Shown here piece after piece: positions 1 through 10,607 of a DNA stretch of 64,000 nucleotides. Made by a program: the position numbers and the translations under genes. The stretch is from the NCBI GenBank assembly GCA_964030785.1, contig OZ034968.1, positions 67,854,399-67,918,398 on the forward strand. The letters run 5' to 3'. Origin of the DNA: Siderastrea siderea. Taxonomy: Eukaryota; Cnidaria; Anthozoa; Scleractinia; Rhizangiidae. Numbering within the stretch: the first letter of the stretch is position 1; the number at the start of each line of letters is the position of its first letter. Under the pieces are notes generated by a model. It did not search any database, had not been told where the DNA came from, and was given only the letters and a program-made list of their open reading frames with translations.

Positions 1-2305
1 TTCTTCTCACAGCTTTCTATTATGTTGTATTCACAGGGGTCGCAAACGCTTTGTGAGTGAGGGAGACGGAGGAATTGTGAAAGCTTGACTCACTTGCCTG
101 TAAATTCAGGAAGCAATCAATGAGCCAGAAAAACCAGTTAATAAGGCCAACTTTAACAGGGAGAATATTCTTGTTTGAATAGGAGTCACAGGTGTACATA
201 GGAGTGACAGGACGACATGGTGTATACTTGGGTGTGGTGTAGTCTTCTGTACTTTTGTTATTTGGTAGTCATGTATTGATTTCTGTTTGGTTGACAAAGA
301 CAGACAACCGCCAAATAGCATTTGTGAAGGGGAATGTTGCATAACAAGTGTGGTGATACTTCTCATTTTTCTCTGTCTCAATATGACAACCTACCCCCCC
401 CCCCCCAATCCCCATCACCTTCCCTCATAATCCCCCAACCTTCTCTTTTTACCATTTCTCAAAGATTATAAATTAAATAACCTTCATTACAAAACGAATT
501 GAACAAATTTCGGTCATACCTTATTTGATGATTCTGGAAGAGTTTGGATAGTTTGAAAGGAGAGTTTAATTGACAGTGTGCTTTAAAAGCTGTTAGCTGA
601 AAACTTTGCGTACAGAATTATTATGTAGACCATAAATTAGACGTTACTATGTTCTTTATTCATTATGAACAACATTGATTACTGGAGACTTTCACCATCT
701 TTCTTGTGTAGAACTGGTATTTAGTGCACCTTTGTAAATGAGCGTTTTTTCTTCTTTCATTACTAGCCGTTAAGTAGTAAGTTGTAACTTATTGGGGGCA
801 AATTTTTAGACTATCAGTTCACAAACAGAATCCTTAGACCAGCTTGTTCAGTACTAAATCAACTGCTTTGGGAATTTCGTCAGCTAGAAAATGCAACGTC
901 GAAAAACGACTACCAAAAGAATTTTAAAGTCATTTTGGGTGTGTTGAAAGAATAATTAGGTGGGAGAAGAATAGGCTTTCATTATCATTTTCTTGTAATT
1001 TTTCCATTTGCCTTGGCTGATTTTCCACTGTAATTTTGCTTTTTTCTTCTTCTTCTCGGTCATTAGCAGTTAATTCTGCACAACTTTAAGAACTAAATTC
1101 ATGGATTTCGCTTAGGTGTTGTCAAACTTTAAACATTTGAAGATCCTCTGTTTTATTTGTTGTCGCTGACTCGTCCATTACTGGATTTTTACGAACAGTG
1201 AAAATCAGCCGAGATCGTATCTTATTCAAACACGTCGTCTCCCTGCTCTTATGTGGAAATTGTACAGAATCTCTGGCTTACAAAACTTTCTAAACAAATT
1301 AAAAAAATCAAAGCGACTGAATATTGACTGTTTTATAATTGAGTAATTGCCATTCCCCATTGTTTGTTTGTCTGTTTTTTCTTAGGAAATACGGTATTTT
1401 GTTTTCTCTGATATTATTTAAGTACTCATCAAGGGCCGAAGTCACGGAGCTCTCTTAAGACGAATCCTAAGTATTGCTTCCTTACACCAGGCTTTTGCAT
1501 TGATTTCCAGCAATACTAAGGACACTTCTTAGCCCAGGAGGGCTTTGTGAATCCGTTCTTCCCTTTTCGGTCTTCTTTACTAGCAATACAACAATGACAA
1601 GCTCTATTGACAAAATATCGCATTACAAAAAAAAAAACACTTTTTTTTTTTGTTTAAAACTGTTATTCGTGTCGAGCTAAAGAACAAATAAAAACACATG
1701 GAAAAGGGGTTGTAGAATTGTTAAAGAGTACATGCCAAAAACAGTTTGGAATTAATACATGCCGACTCTACAGCTCAATGCTTTTTTACTGCTTTTGAGG
1801 AGGGGGATGCTAAATTCCTGTTAAATTCAGAGGTTGTTTAAGTTCCAGTCGATTTCAGGGGGTGCTTATAGGCCAGGTAGAAGCGCTTGATTAAGGTCCA
1901 TGTAAGAATAAACATAATAGTCTTGAGATGTTACTTTTTGAGGTAAATTTTGACTGTATCGGAGACGAGTTGTTGCTCGTGCTTCGCGCCCGCGAATGAT
2001 TTCTTCCCTTGCCGCGCCTGCCACGCAGGCCACTCGTAGGAGAGCCGACGGTTCACTCAGATCACGAATTGGTGGTCACTGCTCGCCTCACTGCTAACTG
2101 CTTGTACTACAGAGTCGACAATAGCAATCAAAAACGTCATTTCTCCTGACCAATATTTCTCTTCTCTTGTTTTAAAAAAGCAAAGGGAGAGGCTGTTACA
2201 GTGTAACGCTTGCAGGTCTTCAAACTTGCCACCATGCTTGCTAGAAGATGTATGTTTATTTTTAAGGGTATTCGTTTCTAAAGAAACAGTGGGGAAGTGA
2301 AACAT
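1..2305. other. Non-coding flank, no gene recognised
   Basis: I see no convincing gene in this stretch. The open frames in it are short, have no recognisable domain and mostly begin at non-ATG codons. It is A/T-rich with homopolymer runs, including a run of about 12 C near 394-405 and neighbouring A and T runs at about 1625-1652. It may be intergenic or intronic to a gene outside the window. Confidence 0.5.
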
Positions 2306-2309
2306 TTGA

Positions 2310-2520
2310 ACTTATCAACTGAGTTGATAAGGTAACTTGGCCACCGTAAAGAAATGCTAAAGTAGTCGTTTCGAGAATGAGCCCTTCATCAGTGTGGTTC
2401 AAATTCACTCTGGCGAAGGGCTAAACGCACGAGACGTCAACTTTTGAATTTTTTTTTACCGTGGCAGCGGTGGCCAATGTACCTTATCACACTCAGTTGA
2501 TAAATCTAAATTGATGAGTT
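2310..2520. repeat. Penelope-type terminal repeat pair with hammerhead-like cores
   Basis: The two ends carry related motifs in opposite orientation: a TCAACTGAGTTGATAA-like sequence at about 2317 and CTCAGTTGATAA at about 2491. Just inside lie TTGGCCACCGTAAA on the left and the complementary ACCGTGGCAGCGGTGGCCAA on the right. Each half contains a hammerhead-like core. On the minus strand at 2365-2393 it reads CTGATGA, then GGGC-loop-CTC, then GAAACGAC. On the plus strand at 2409-2437 a decayed version reads CTGGCGAAGGGC then GAGACGTC. Pseudo-LTRs of Penelope-like elements are known to carry hammerhead ribozymes. I infer a solo, inverted pair of such repeats; helix II is imperfect in both, so catalytic activity is doubtful. 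Confidence 0.5.
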
Positions 2521-2898
2521 TTATGGTGTGGGTACACTTGTACTCGCAAGTGCATCCACACCAAGCACACCTATGACACACTGCCCGGTAACAATGCAAA
2601 CTATGTTTAATGGTTTTCTCTTGGTTGATTACATGGTGCTCCACGAAACATGCCTCCCAGTCTGTGGCTCCTCCGTAGGGGTTCGGTGTGGCGCTATGGA
2701 TGGGTCCATGATTGAAGGCGCAAGAAACAAGGGATCGGTCGAAGGCGCAGCGCGAGCGGTCGTCTGACGTTTTCAACCCCTGCAATTACTTTGCTCAGTG
2801 GCCTCTTCTTAAAATTCCCTCTGGGCCCTGCCAGGGGACTGTGGAGGAGAGAGAGCCTCTGAGTCAGTGTTGGGTTTGACTTCTAAGTCAAGTCTTGA
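2521..2898. other. Spacer, no gene recognised
   Basis: Open frames exist on both strands (plus 2528-2767, minus 2456-2785) but neither resembles a known domain. They overlap each other and abut the Penelope-type repeat, so they may belong to the tail of that element. I do not call a gene. Confidence 0.4.
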
Positions 2899-4617
2899 TT
2901 ACGCTACTTTCTCTGCCTTCGTTAGAAGAAGAGTGCGGTCGTGGTTAATTAGTTCTTCATTTTTCACATCTTTTAACACGTCATTCTCGAACTCGCTGAT
3001 TCCTTCCTCAATTTGATCATCGCTGAAATGTTCTAATATGCTCATAATATAGCGGCATCGAAGCATTTCATACAACTTGGATTTCGTCACAGCTAGTGGA
3101 AAGGAAAACTCTTCCTGGGAAATCTTCGCTCCCAAATTGATCGTCCTAAGGAAAGAAAACTGGGTTTCCCTCTCTCGCTCGAAACTTTCGCTTAAAAGTT
3201 TTTGTGCACTTTTGAAAACTGGATGACCGTATACCCGTATACACAACATCCGGGTTAACAAAATGGTGCGCGCTAGTAACAGATAGAACTCTATCAAAGC
3301 TTGCGCTGATTTGAGGGTCTGAAAAAAATTCTTCGGCTGTCTTCTGAACCGGGTAGAGCCCCTTCTTTTGTCGTGCGACTTCTTGCATTTCTACGCTGCG
3401 ATCCAAGCACCAAATGGGATTTTTGAGCTCTCATAATTCAAAGAGTTCTTTGGCAATAAAGCCTGTTCCACTGCCGATATCTGCCACCACGTGTCCCGGC
3501 TTTAAGTCCAAAGTCTTCAGTAGGACGGGAATGATGCCGTCGTAAACTTCTTTGTAGAGGTAGTCATACCTGTCAGCTAGAATACGATAATGATCTGCAG
3601 ATAGAGAGCGAAGAAAAGCAAAACAAATTTTGGTGTGTTCTCTTCCATGCGGTTTACAACCCTATTCCCAGGTCTCTTGTCTGTCAGTCTGTCAGTGCAC
3701 ATTTAATTTTATATCTGACTGTCTCAGTGGTTCTCTGTCTATCCGGACACTCAGGGCACGTTTTCTTGGTCTCTTCTGGAATAAGAATAGGCAGAATGCG
3801 AACGATAAGGATCATTGGAGTATTAAACGCCAAAAAAAAAACGATCGTTCAAAAAATGCACTGAAAACTGACCGCAGGTTTTTTCCTCAGGCCCGTCGGG
3901 ACAATTTAATTTTGCCGCGAAAGCACTGTTGTTTTGGTCAACTATTTTGTTATTGCCAAATGATTGACAAGTTCTTCATTATGCTCATTCTCTTTAGCTG
4001 CCCTAAATAGAAGAATACACGTTATGACATAAACTTCCATTCTACAGATTCCAGAATGAGAACCGAGAAACGGTGATTAAAAACACCCGCCAAAAAGCCA
4101 TTCCGAGTATTCTCATTCCAGAATGGTTCCCAAAAAAGGCACCCTCAGTCTAACTAATTGACTTCTACTCGGTTTGTACACCTATCTGTTTTTGACTAAA
4201 AGATTGTCTGTCTAACTCGCTACGAGTCTCCCTCCACTAGCTCAGTGGCCTTATCAGTTAACCCGCCCTGGAGGTACGGCATCCGACCGCTGCACCGGAA
4301 GAGTTTTCATTCCTTCGTCTTCTGGCACAGTCTTCTGACTGAAGTTTGGTTCGTTTGTCTATCTGTCGCTTTCCGTTTCGGTAATTCCGTCTGTCCGTTT
4401 GTCTGCTATCTCCCATCTGTCTATTAACCTGCGAATACAGCAGCCTCTCATTACTACCCATTCGTTTGTTTACTAGTCGTCAAGAGCCATGAGGGCGCTC
4501 ACTGATGGCTCCTGTTGTCGCATAGTATATTTATTATTTGCTCTTACAAGATAAACCGGAAGATTGAGCGTTGCTTTCCACTGAAGATTTGGATTCCTCT
4601 TTGAACAAGTTCATCAT
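2899..4617 (-). pseudogene. SAM-dependent methyltransferase pseudogene, two exons
   Basis: This is a class I methyltransferase (methyltransferase domain 11/25 type). Exon 1 is 4548-4617, starting at ATG 4617 and ending before a GTAAGA donor. Exon 2 is 2899-3594, after a CTGCAG acceptor. The leftover T of exon 1 joins AT of exon 2 in phase to give YHYRILADRYDYLYK. SAM-binding motif I is visible as VADIGSGTGF, followed by an acidic-loop region (IWCLDRSVEMQEVA) and SAHHFVNPD. Three lesions are seen. An in-frame TGA lies at 3431-3433 after KELFEL. The reading frame changes between VVYTGI and GHPVFKS (about 3225-3245). About 20 residues that this family normally has at that point, a glycine-rich strand, are missing. 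The C-terminus ends LLTKAEKVA at a TAA. The substrate is unknown. The splice structure shows a decayed duplicate rather than a retrocopy. Confidence 0.75.
3595..4547 (-). other. Intron of the methyltransferase pseudogene
   Basis: It is bounded by a GTAAGA donor (minus strand, 4547 downward) and a pyrimidine-rich TCTCTATCTGCAG acceptor. It contains degenerate GTCTGTC-like simple sequence and, at about 4037-4127, a short imperfect inverted motif built on CATTCCAGAATG, perhaps a tiny MITE. The plus-strand open frame at 3630-4010 has no recognisable domain. Confidence 0.45.
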
Positions 4618-5257
4618 GACTTCCTTGGTCTCAGAAACTGAAAAATAGAGAGAGGTACCTTTGAAGTGTTATCAGTTCTGCAGACGGTATGGCGTCTGAA
4701 ACTAGTATGCATGCATGAACTTTGCCGCCAATGACTGAACGCTTTAGGTACCCCACAAAAAAGATCACCCGATCGCAGGTTAGAAATTTCTCTAAGGAAG
4801 GCTCTTTGGCAGCGTTTAAGGGTGGCTTATCTAAAGCCTACTTTTGACTTTCAGTTATTAGCTATCGTAGTTTGTATTCTTGTAGTTTTCCACAAACTAC
4901 ATTAATTACTCCTTAACACGTACATGCATGTCTGGCGTAGTGATTTTCATATTGTTAGTTTTCAATGTCTTCGCAGTTTCATTTCTTATGAGTTGGCATG
5001 TGTGAACCACTCGAGAGTTATTTTTGGTATTTTCAATAAACATTATTAATATTATTAATTGAGGTACAACATAAGGGGGGTGAAAAAAAGGATTTTGAAA
5101 GGGGTTCTTACCAGATCTTCTTGCTTGACTATCCCTGGGCAAGAAAAGAGATCACTGCTTGTCATGTTATCTAAACGAAAGGGGAACTGAGTGAAGCATG
5201 ATTTAATTCTCGCATGGATTTAAAGGTCGAGCACTCATTTATGTTAATGGGCAAAAC
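4618..5257. other. Spacer upstream of the methyltransferase pseudogene
   Basis: No coding signal is recognised. It would contain the former promoter of the minus-strand pseudogene, but I can point to no specific element in it. Confidence 0.4.
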
Positions 5258-5418
5258 CAGCCTAGTACCCAGGCGTTCTCCTCCCGTTCACTCGACTGGA
5301 CTTGGTGCGAAATGTCGTGACGTCACCTAATGAGGTCTCGCGGTATGCCATTCGGTGACGTCACGAAATTTCGTGCCAAGTCGTGTGAGCGAGAAGGGAA
5401 CGTCTCGGTACTAGGCTG
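5258..5418. mobile_element. Hairpin MITE, 161 bp
   Basis: The left end CAGCCTAGTACC is matched as an inverted copy by GGTACTAGGCTG on the right. The complementarity continues almost to the centre: arms of about 65 bp include ACTTGGTGCGAAATGTCGTG opposite CACGAAATTTCGTGCCAAGT, and both carry GTGACGTCAC near the loop. Such nearly full-length palindromes are typical of MITEs. I see no clear target duplication, so the superfamily is undecided. Confidence 0.7.
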
Positions 5419-6761
5419 GGACATAACGTAAACCTGAATGGCAATCAGCTTTTGGCATAAGCTTTTTCCAGAGGTTTACCGACCTGTGTTCGTGTGGTGT
5501 GCATGTGGTGTGCATTTATATAGCTCAGTTTTATCGGCAAAACGTAAGGCGAAATTTTGAGGCTTTTATCCGTTTTATAACCGATTGCAAATGAATTAAA
5601 ATTCTCAAAATTACTACGATGTTGTTTTCCTTTGAAACTCCCAAAGTAAACAAAGAAAAACCGTAATTTTGAGATTTTTATTTCACTTTTGTCAGTTTCA
5701 GAAGAGCTGCGCCTAGTTCAAACGTCAAACTTTTCATGTGCCGAGCCTAAAGCAAATGTAAACTCGTACGTCTACAAGTAGGCACTTAGGGATAAAAGCC
5801 CCTTATCTAATAAACGCCCCCTATCTAGTTAAAAACCATTTCCGAAAAACTGTCTGAATAAGGCTAGCAATCCATCCAAAACTTTATGGACTGAAATTGA
5901 TATTGACAGTACACACATCAAACGATGATTTGGACACCGTAATTGCTATGGACTGCCTGTACATTGTAATGTTGGTTTTAGAGCAGTGGGTGCTTTTCTT
6001 TATACTTGTTCGAACAAATTTAATAAACGCCTCTCTCTAATTTATGCCCCGTATCTAATAGACGCACCTGTAAGGTCTATAACATTTAATAAACCTGGGC
6101 GTTTAATAGATCATTTATGGTGTTGATATCGGGCGAATGTCTAATCCTAGCGTTGGTTTCGCGATGTGCCACTCGAGCGTTGTTTTCGTCTGAGTGTTTC
6201 GTGTAAGCGGAAAACTGGGGAGCCTGTTCCCAGGCTTCTTTTAATTAAAGGTTTCAAAATAAGCTTTTTATGCAGTTTTTATCGACCTTGTGGATGTGCA
6301 TGCTATAAACTGATACCTAATCGCGTTTCAAAGTTCTCACGGAAGGAATATCTTCAGAGGTTGATGTCACAAAGTGAAGATGCCAAGAGGAAGTCTCACA
6401 TAATTGTACCAGCAGACTTTCCTCGTTTTCATGTGATTATAAGCCCAGAATTTGAATACCCTAGCTAAAAGACGATAAAGCATTTAGAATTTATCATCTC
6501 CCCTAAGAGACAAATACGTTTTGTTAGAGTTTCTGATCGCCCCCTCCCCCTCCCCCCGAGAGCAATCACATCAGTAACAAGAAATTCTGATCTCTCTAAG
6601 AGATTAATAAGTACTTAGGATTTTCCATCCTCCTCCCTTAGAGACAAATCGCCATTCACTTTTCTTTCCGATCCTGGTCAATAACTAGTGTTTTTACAAG
6701 TATCTCTAGGAAATTGGCAGGTTTGGGTTGTTTGCATTTCAGCCTCCGAAAATGGGGCGCG
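5419..6761. other. Spacer with dispersed AATAAACGCC motifs
   Basis: No gene is recognised. Variants of TAATAAACGCC recur at about 5808-5826, 6018-6035, 6055-6066 and 6088-6105. This is a pattern seen in degenerate cnidarian DNA-transposon ends (inference). A C-rich run lies at about 6539-6558. The plus open frame 6166-6468 has no domain I recognise. Confidence 0.4.
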
Positions 6762-7062
6762 GTTTCGTCGCACACGAGCCAAAAAGGCCCCCACGGCCGG
6801 AGCTTAACTCAGCCGGTTTCTGTAGCATGAAGCAACGGAGAGTGTTGCTACTCCCCCCTGGATGGGTTGCTAGTCCATCGCAGGATTACCCCCAGCAGTA
6901 TGTCGCCGGTACCCATTTATACACCTGGGTGGAGAGAGACAATGTGGGGTAAAGTTTCTTGAGTAAGGAAACAACACGATGGCAGGGACTGGGCGTCGAA
7001 CCACCAACCTTCAGATCTGAAGTCCAAGACACTAAAAATTACACCACCCCACCCCCACAGGG
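6762..7062 (-). repeat. tRNA-derived SINE, minus orientation
   Basis: Read on the minus strand, this begins with a tRNA-like head (GGGGTGGTGTAATTTTTAGTG, then CTTCAGATCTGAAGGTTGG and the B-box-like GGTGGTTCGACGCCC). It continues into a body that includes the complements of ACACCTGGGTGGAGAGAGAC and CCCCCCTGGATGGGTTGCTA. The same body and head occur at about 41580-41966, and the head alone at about 38648-38718. The A box is degenerate here, so this copy is old. Confidence 0.7.
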
Positions 7063-9404
7063 CGCGGTTCGGGTTGATAAAATAAGAAAAGACTTTCTCG
7101 ATCCTTTTTACCGTGCGTTCTTCTGAGCACTAGTGCTTGTATCGGTGCAAGAGTATGTTCGCACAGCAGGCAATGACAGGTGATCTGAGAGTCCTGCTAA
7201 CATGGACGAGTAGTTCCTTTTACGAGCACTCAATACGATTAAGATGGTTTCTTTAGTTACTTGATAGATCTTCTCAGTGGTATTTCATAAGCTTAATCGT
7301 CCTCCAGAGAGTACAAGGTGGGCGATAAACTGCTGGCAATAAGCCATCTTTCTTACTTGAACGAACATTTCGGCTTCCCAAGTAATCTCTAAATGTGATT
7401 GCTCCAGATCAGTTCACGTCTAACAATAAGCACTTCGTTCACGAAGACCACCACTCACGCCGGTAAACAGTAAAAGTTAAGAAGCATTTAACAGCGAATT
7501 AATGTTTCACTTAGATGCATGATTTCTTGAAATAAGGCCACTGTCTTCAAGGTTTCAGTTCTGATTTGGATATCTCGGAGACAGATCTCAATCTTTCTCT
7601 CTCCACTTTCGGTTCAACATGTCTCTCTTCATAGTCGGAGGCGTGTATGATAGAACAGGTCTTGATCTTCAAAACTGCTTTAAGCTGTTGACTAACACAC
7701 ATTGCAATGTAGTTCTTGCCCGGCCTAACTCCCAGACTGTCCAAGGACGCCCGCTATGAGGGAGAGATGGCGGTCTACCCTGGGATGACTGAGAATCGCG
7801 TTATTTATCTCCGTGTAATCAACTGGTATATGTGTCCTTCGTAATACGAAAGACAACTACGTAGACCACTTGTTTCAACAAAGAAAGACGGATCTACAAT
7901 TCAGAGACTTCAGCACTGAGTGGCCCGAAAAGAAATTGAAAAAAAAGTAAAAAATAAAAAACAAAAAACGGGGAAGGGGGCTTCACGTGGGTAGATAAAA
8001 AAATAAAAATAATTAAAAAGGGTACCGGGTTCCTCATAGCTGAGTCTCCCAGTTCCCATGCAGTGTACAATAATTGCACAGCAGTAAGTGTGGAGAATAT
8101 GATTGTTCATAAGTTTTGAATGCCCTAAAGAGGGTGTGTCATGGAATGCAAAAAGTTGTTCTTTGTTTAGCATTGGTGGAGAGACAACCTCGGACGTGAG
8201 TTTTTAATTAGACTTAAATACACAACCATCTTATCTCTTTGCTTATTTGTATATCCCTTCTGCTCCTTTGGATCATCTTATTTTGACCATTACTGAAGAA
8301 GTTAAAAAGTACTTCCTGTTCTTTTAAGTTCCCCCCTATGGCACTGTCCCTCAGTTAAAATCACAAGCAAAAAGCTTGCGGCTAAGACATTGCATTCCGC
8401 AAAAAACATACATAATTATGCCAACAGGCTTACTTTACTTACAACTATTTCTCAAAATTATGATCCCGGCCTAACTTATTTTGTAACCTGTTCTTTGTAG
8501 ATATCGGTAAATACACCCTACATTAAACTAATACTTGGGGAAAGCTATCGTCATGACTATTCTTTTGCAAGACCTTACAGTGGCTACCGAATATACAATG
8601 ATAATACTTCAATTGTAATACAAGTGCTCTAAAAAAATAATTTAACTTACTGGTAATAAACTGTAGAACCGCGTTTTCTGTCTACTTAATGAAGCAAGCA
8701 AGGCTAAAGATAACCAGTGAACAAAAATTAAGTGTCACAAATCAATCATGCATAAACAACATGAAACTTGCGTGTTTAAAAATTTTGCTAAAGAACGAAA
8801 TAAAAACCAATCCGAATTCTCATATTTAAATCATTATTCTCCCGCAATCTCAGTAAGTTTGTCCTTATTAAAACAAATATCAACATTGTGTCTTTGCTTA
8901 TTTTAGTTTTAAACTACTACAAGACACAAACGTGCTAATTGAATAGCTATTACTTTTTTCAGCTCCCGCTTGGCCCATGCAACCTAAATTGTGCAATTTG
9001 CCTGGTAAGAGGTGCAGATATCTTTGTCTGGACCTCTCGCTTTTCTCCTCGACCGTTCGCGTACGAAGGTTTACCTTTTCAAATGGCGTTTTCTCGGTTT
9101 GAAACTAAAAAATTAAAATAAAGATAAAAAACAAAAAAATACTTAATGCCCAATATTCTCCTCGTTCTTTCCTTTGTTCTGGTTAGTCTCGATCGGTCCA
9201 GATAACACAAAGAAAAGAACTCGGCCAAATTTCTACACAATAGGTGCGGTAGATACTCGCCGAGTAGACTTCTTTTGTCTTGACAATACAGCTTCCGCCA
9301 AAGTAAACGATTCAAGAGGTTAATTAGAGACTCTTTGTTGAGAAGTTAATCAAGTGAATTCTCTCAGACTCAGAGTTAAACCTTCTCTTATGGATCAGTA
9401 GTTG
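7063..9404. other. Spacer, no gene recognised
   Basis: Short open frames on both strands lack known domains, and several (for example 7894-8173, minus) arise from A-rich sequence. No RNA gene or mobile element could be recognised. Confidence 0.4.
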
Positions 9405-9860
9405 AAATCCCAAATTGTGTCCGTTTCAGTTGTGTCCAGAACATTTTGTAGGCTAAGAGCTGCAGTCTTTTCCTTTGGTATGGTTTATTATGCTGCGCAA
9501 GGTGCTTTTATAGTTTGACTATGTGGATGAAATCCTAAAGTGTGACCATTCAAATGAAAACTACTGAGCAGTACTTTCCTGTGGTACTGTTTTTAAAATA
9601 TGCTGTGCAAGGTTGTTCTGACTATTACGTCTATGGATGAAATCCCAAAGTGTGTCCATTCAAATGAAAACTACTGAGCAGTACTTTCCTGTAGTGCTGT
9701 TTATTATGCTGTACAAAGTGTTTCTCACTTATGAGTCAAAAATAAACCCCAAATCGAGTCCACCCCAAACTACTAAGCGGTACTTTCTTGAGGTACCGAT
9801 TATTACCAAGCACAAGGTGTGGCCCTAACTTTTGAATCAGCAGATGAAACCAAAAGTGTG
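9405..9860. repeat. Satellite-like tandem repeat, period about 109 bp
   Basis: Four to five diverged units share GAAATCCYAAAGTGTG, CCATTCAAATGAAAACTACT and GAGCAGTACTTTCCTGTGGT. The clearest copies start near 9529 and 9638. Partial units precede them (from about 9405) and follow them (to about 9860). Another copy of the same unit lies at about 58985-59127 and 59780-59815, where a TTAA-bounded element interrupts it. The open frame 9637-9828 is a by-product of the repeat. Confidence 0.7.
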
Positions 9861-10607
9861 ACTGTTGAAATGGTAACTGTTGAGCTTAATTTTCATTTAG
9901 TTCTTTTTGTTTCTCGATATTTTGTGAATTATAAAAAGTTATTTTGTAATTTTGTTTTTCTTGATGGATGACAGGATTAAGGTGTTTGAATGAAAAATAA
10001 ATGCATGTCAGAGGATTAGGGGCACCCAACGAGAAAACTTAGGTAAAATACTTCAGATTGTTTAAAGGCCTATTAAAAAAATATTTGTGTAAGCTAATAC
10101 GGGTTGATCTTTTAAAGTTTTTTGACTGAAACTTAAATTGTAAAGAGTCATAATCATTGATTTTTTACCAACTATAGTAAATCTCAACAAAATGATAATG
10201 GCACAGAGCTAATTAACTTAACGTCTCATGAAATTTCAGTTCGAACTGAAATTATCAGTCACGAACGGAGTATAAGGGGCAACATTATTCTCATTACAGA
10301 CAAAAACTCACTGGTGAGTTTCGAGAGACAAAATCATTGTAAAAACAGAAGTACCAAAATAGACAAGAACATGACATGAACAAGCTAAACAAGGGAGCAC
10401 CAAAGAAATAAAAAATCGACGTCTTACATGGGACTCAACTTATAAAATTATGTGATACTGACAATCATGAATATGCAATAAAGGGATTCATTTTCTGAAG
10501 TACATCAAACAGAAAAGGATAGCTCCCCGTTGGCTGAGCGCTACAGTGAAATGTTGTCAAATTTAATAACTTTTTTATAAATATTACCCAAACTTACGAT
10601 CTTTTCT
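9861..10607. other. 3' flank of the TPR-CHAT locus
   Basis: No gene is recognised. This A/T-rich sequence lies just past the stop of the minus-strand TPR-CHAT locus and probably includes its former 3' UTR. No distinctive signal could be assigned. Confidence 0.4.

Noticed and set aside
2456..2785. Cysteine-rich minus-strand frame beside the Penelope-type repeat
   Set aside because: It has no recognisable domain, and the opposite strand is equally open. It is more likely repeat-derived than a secreted peptide gene.
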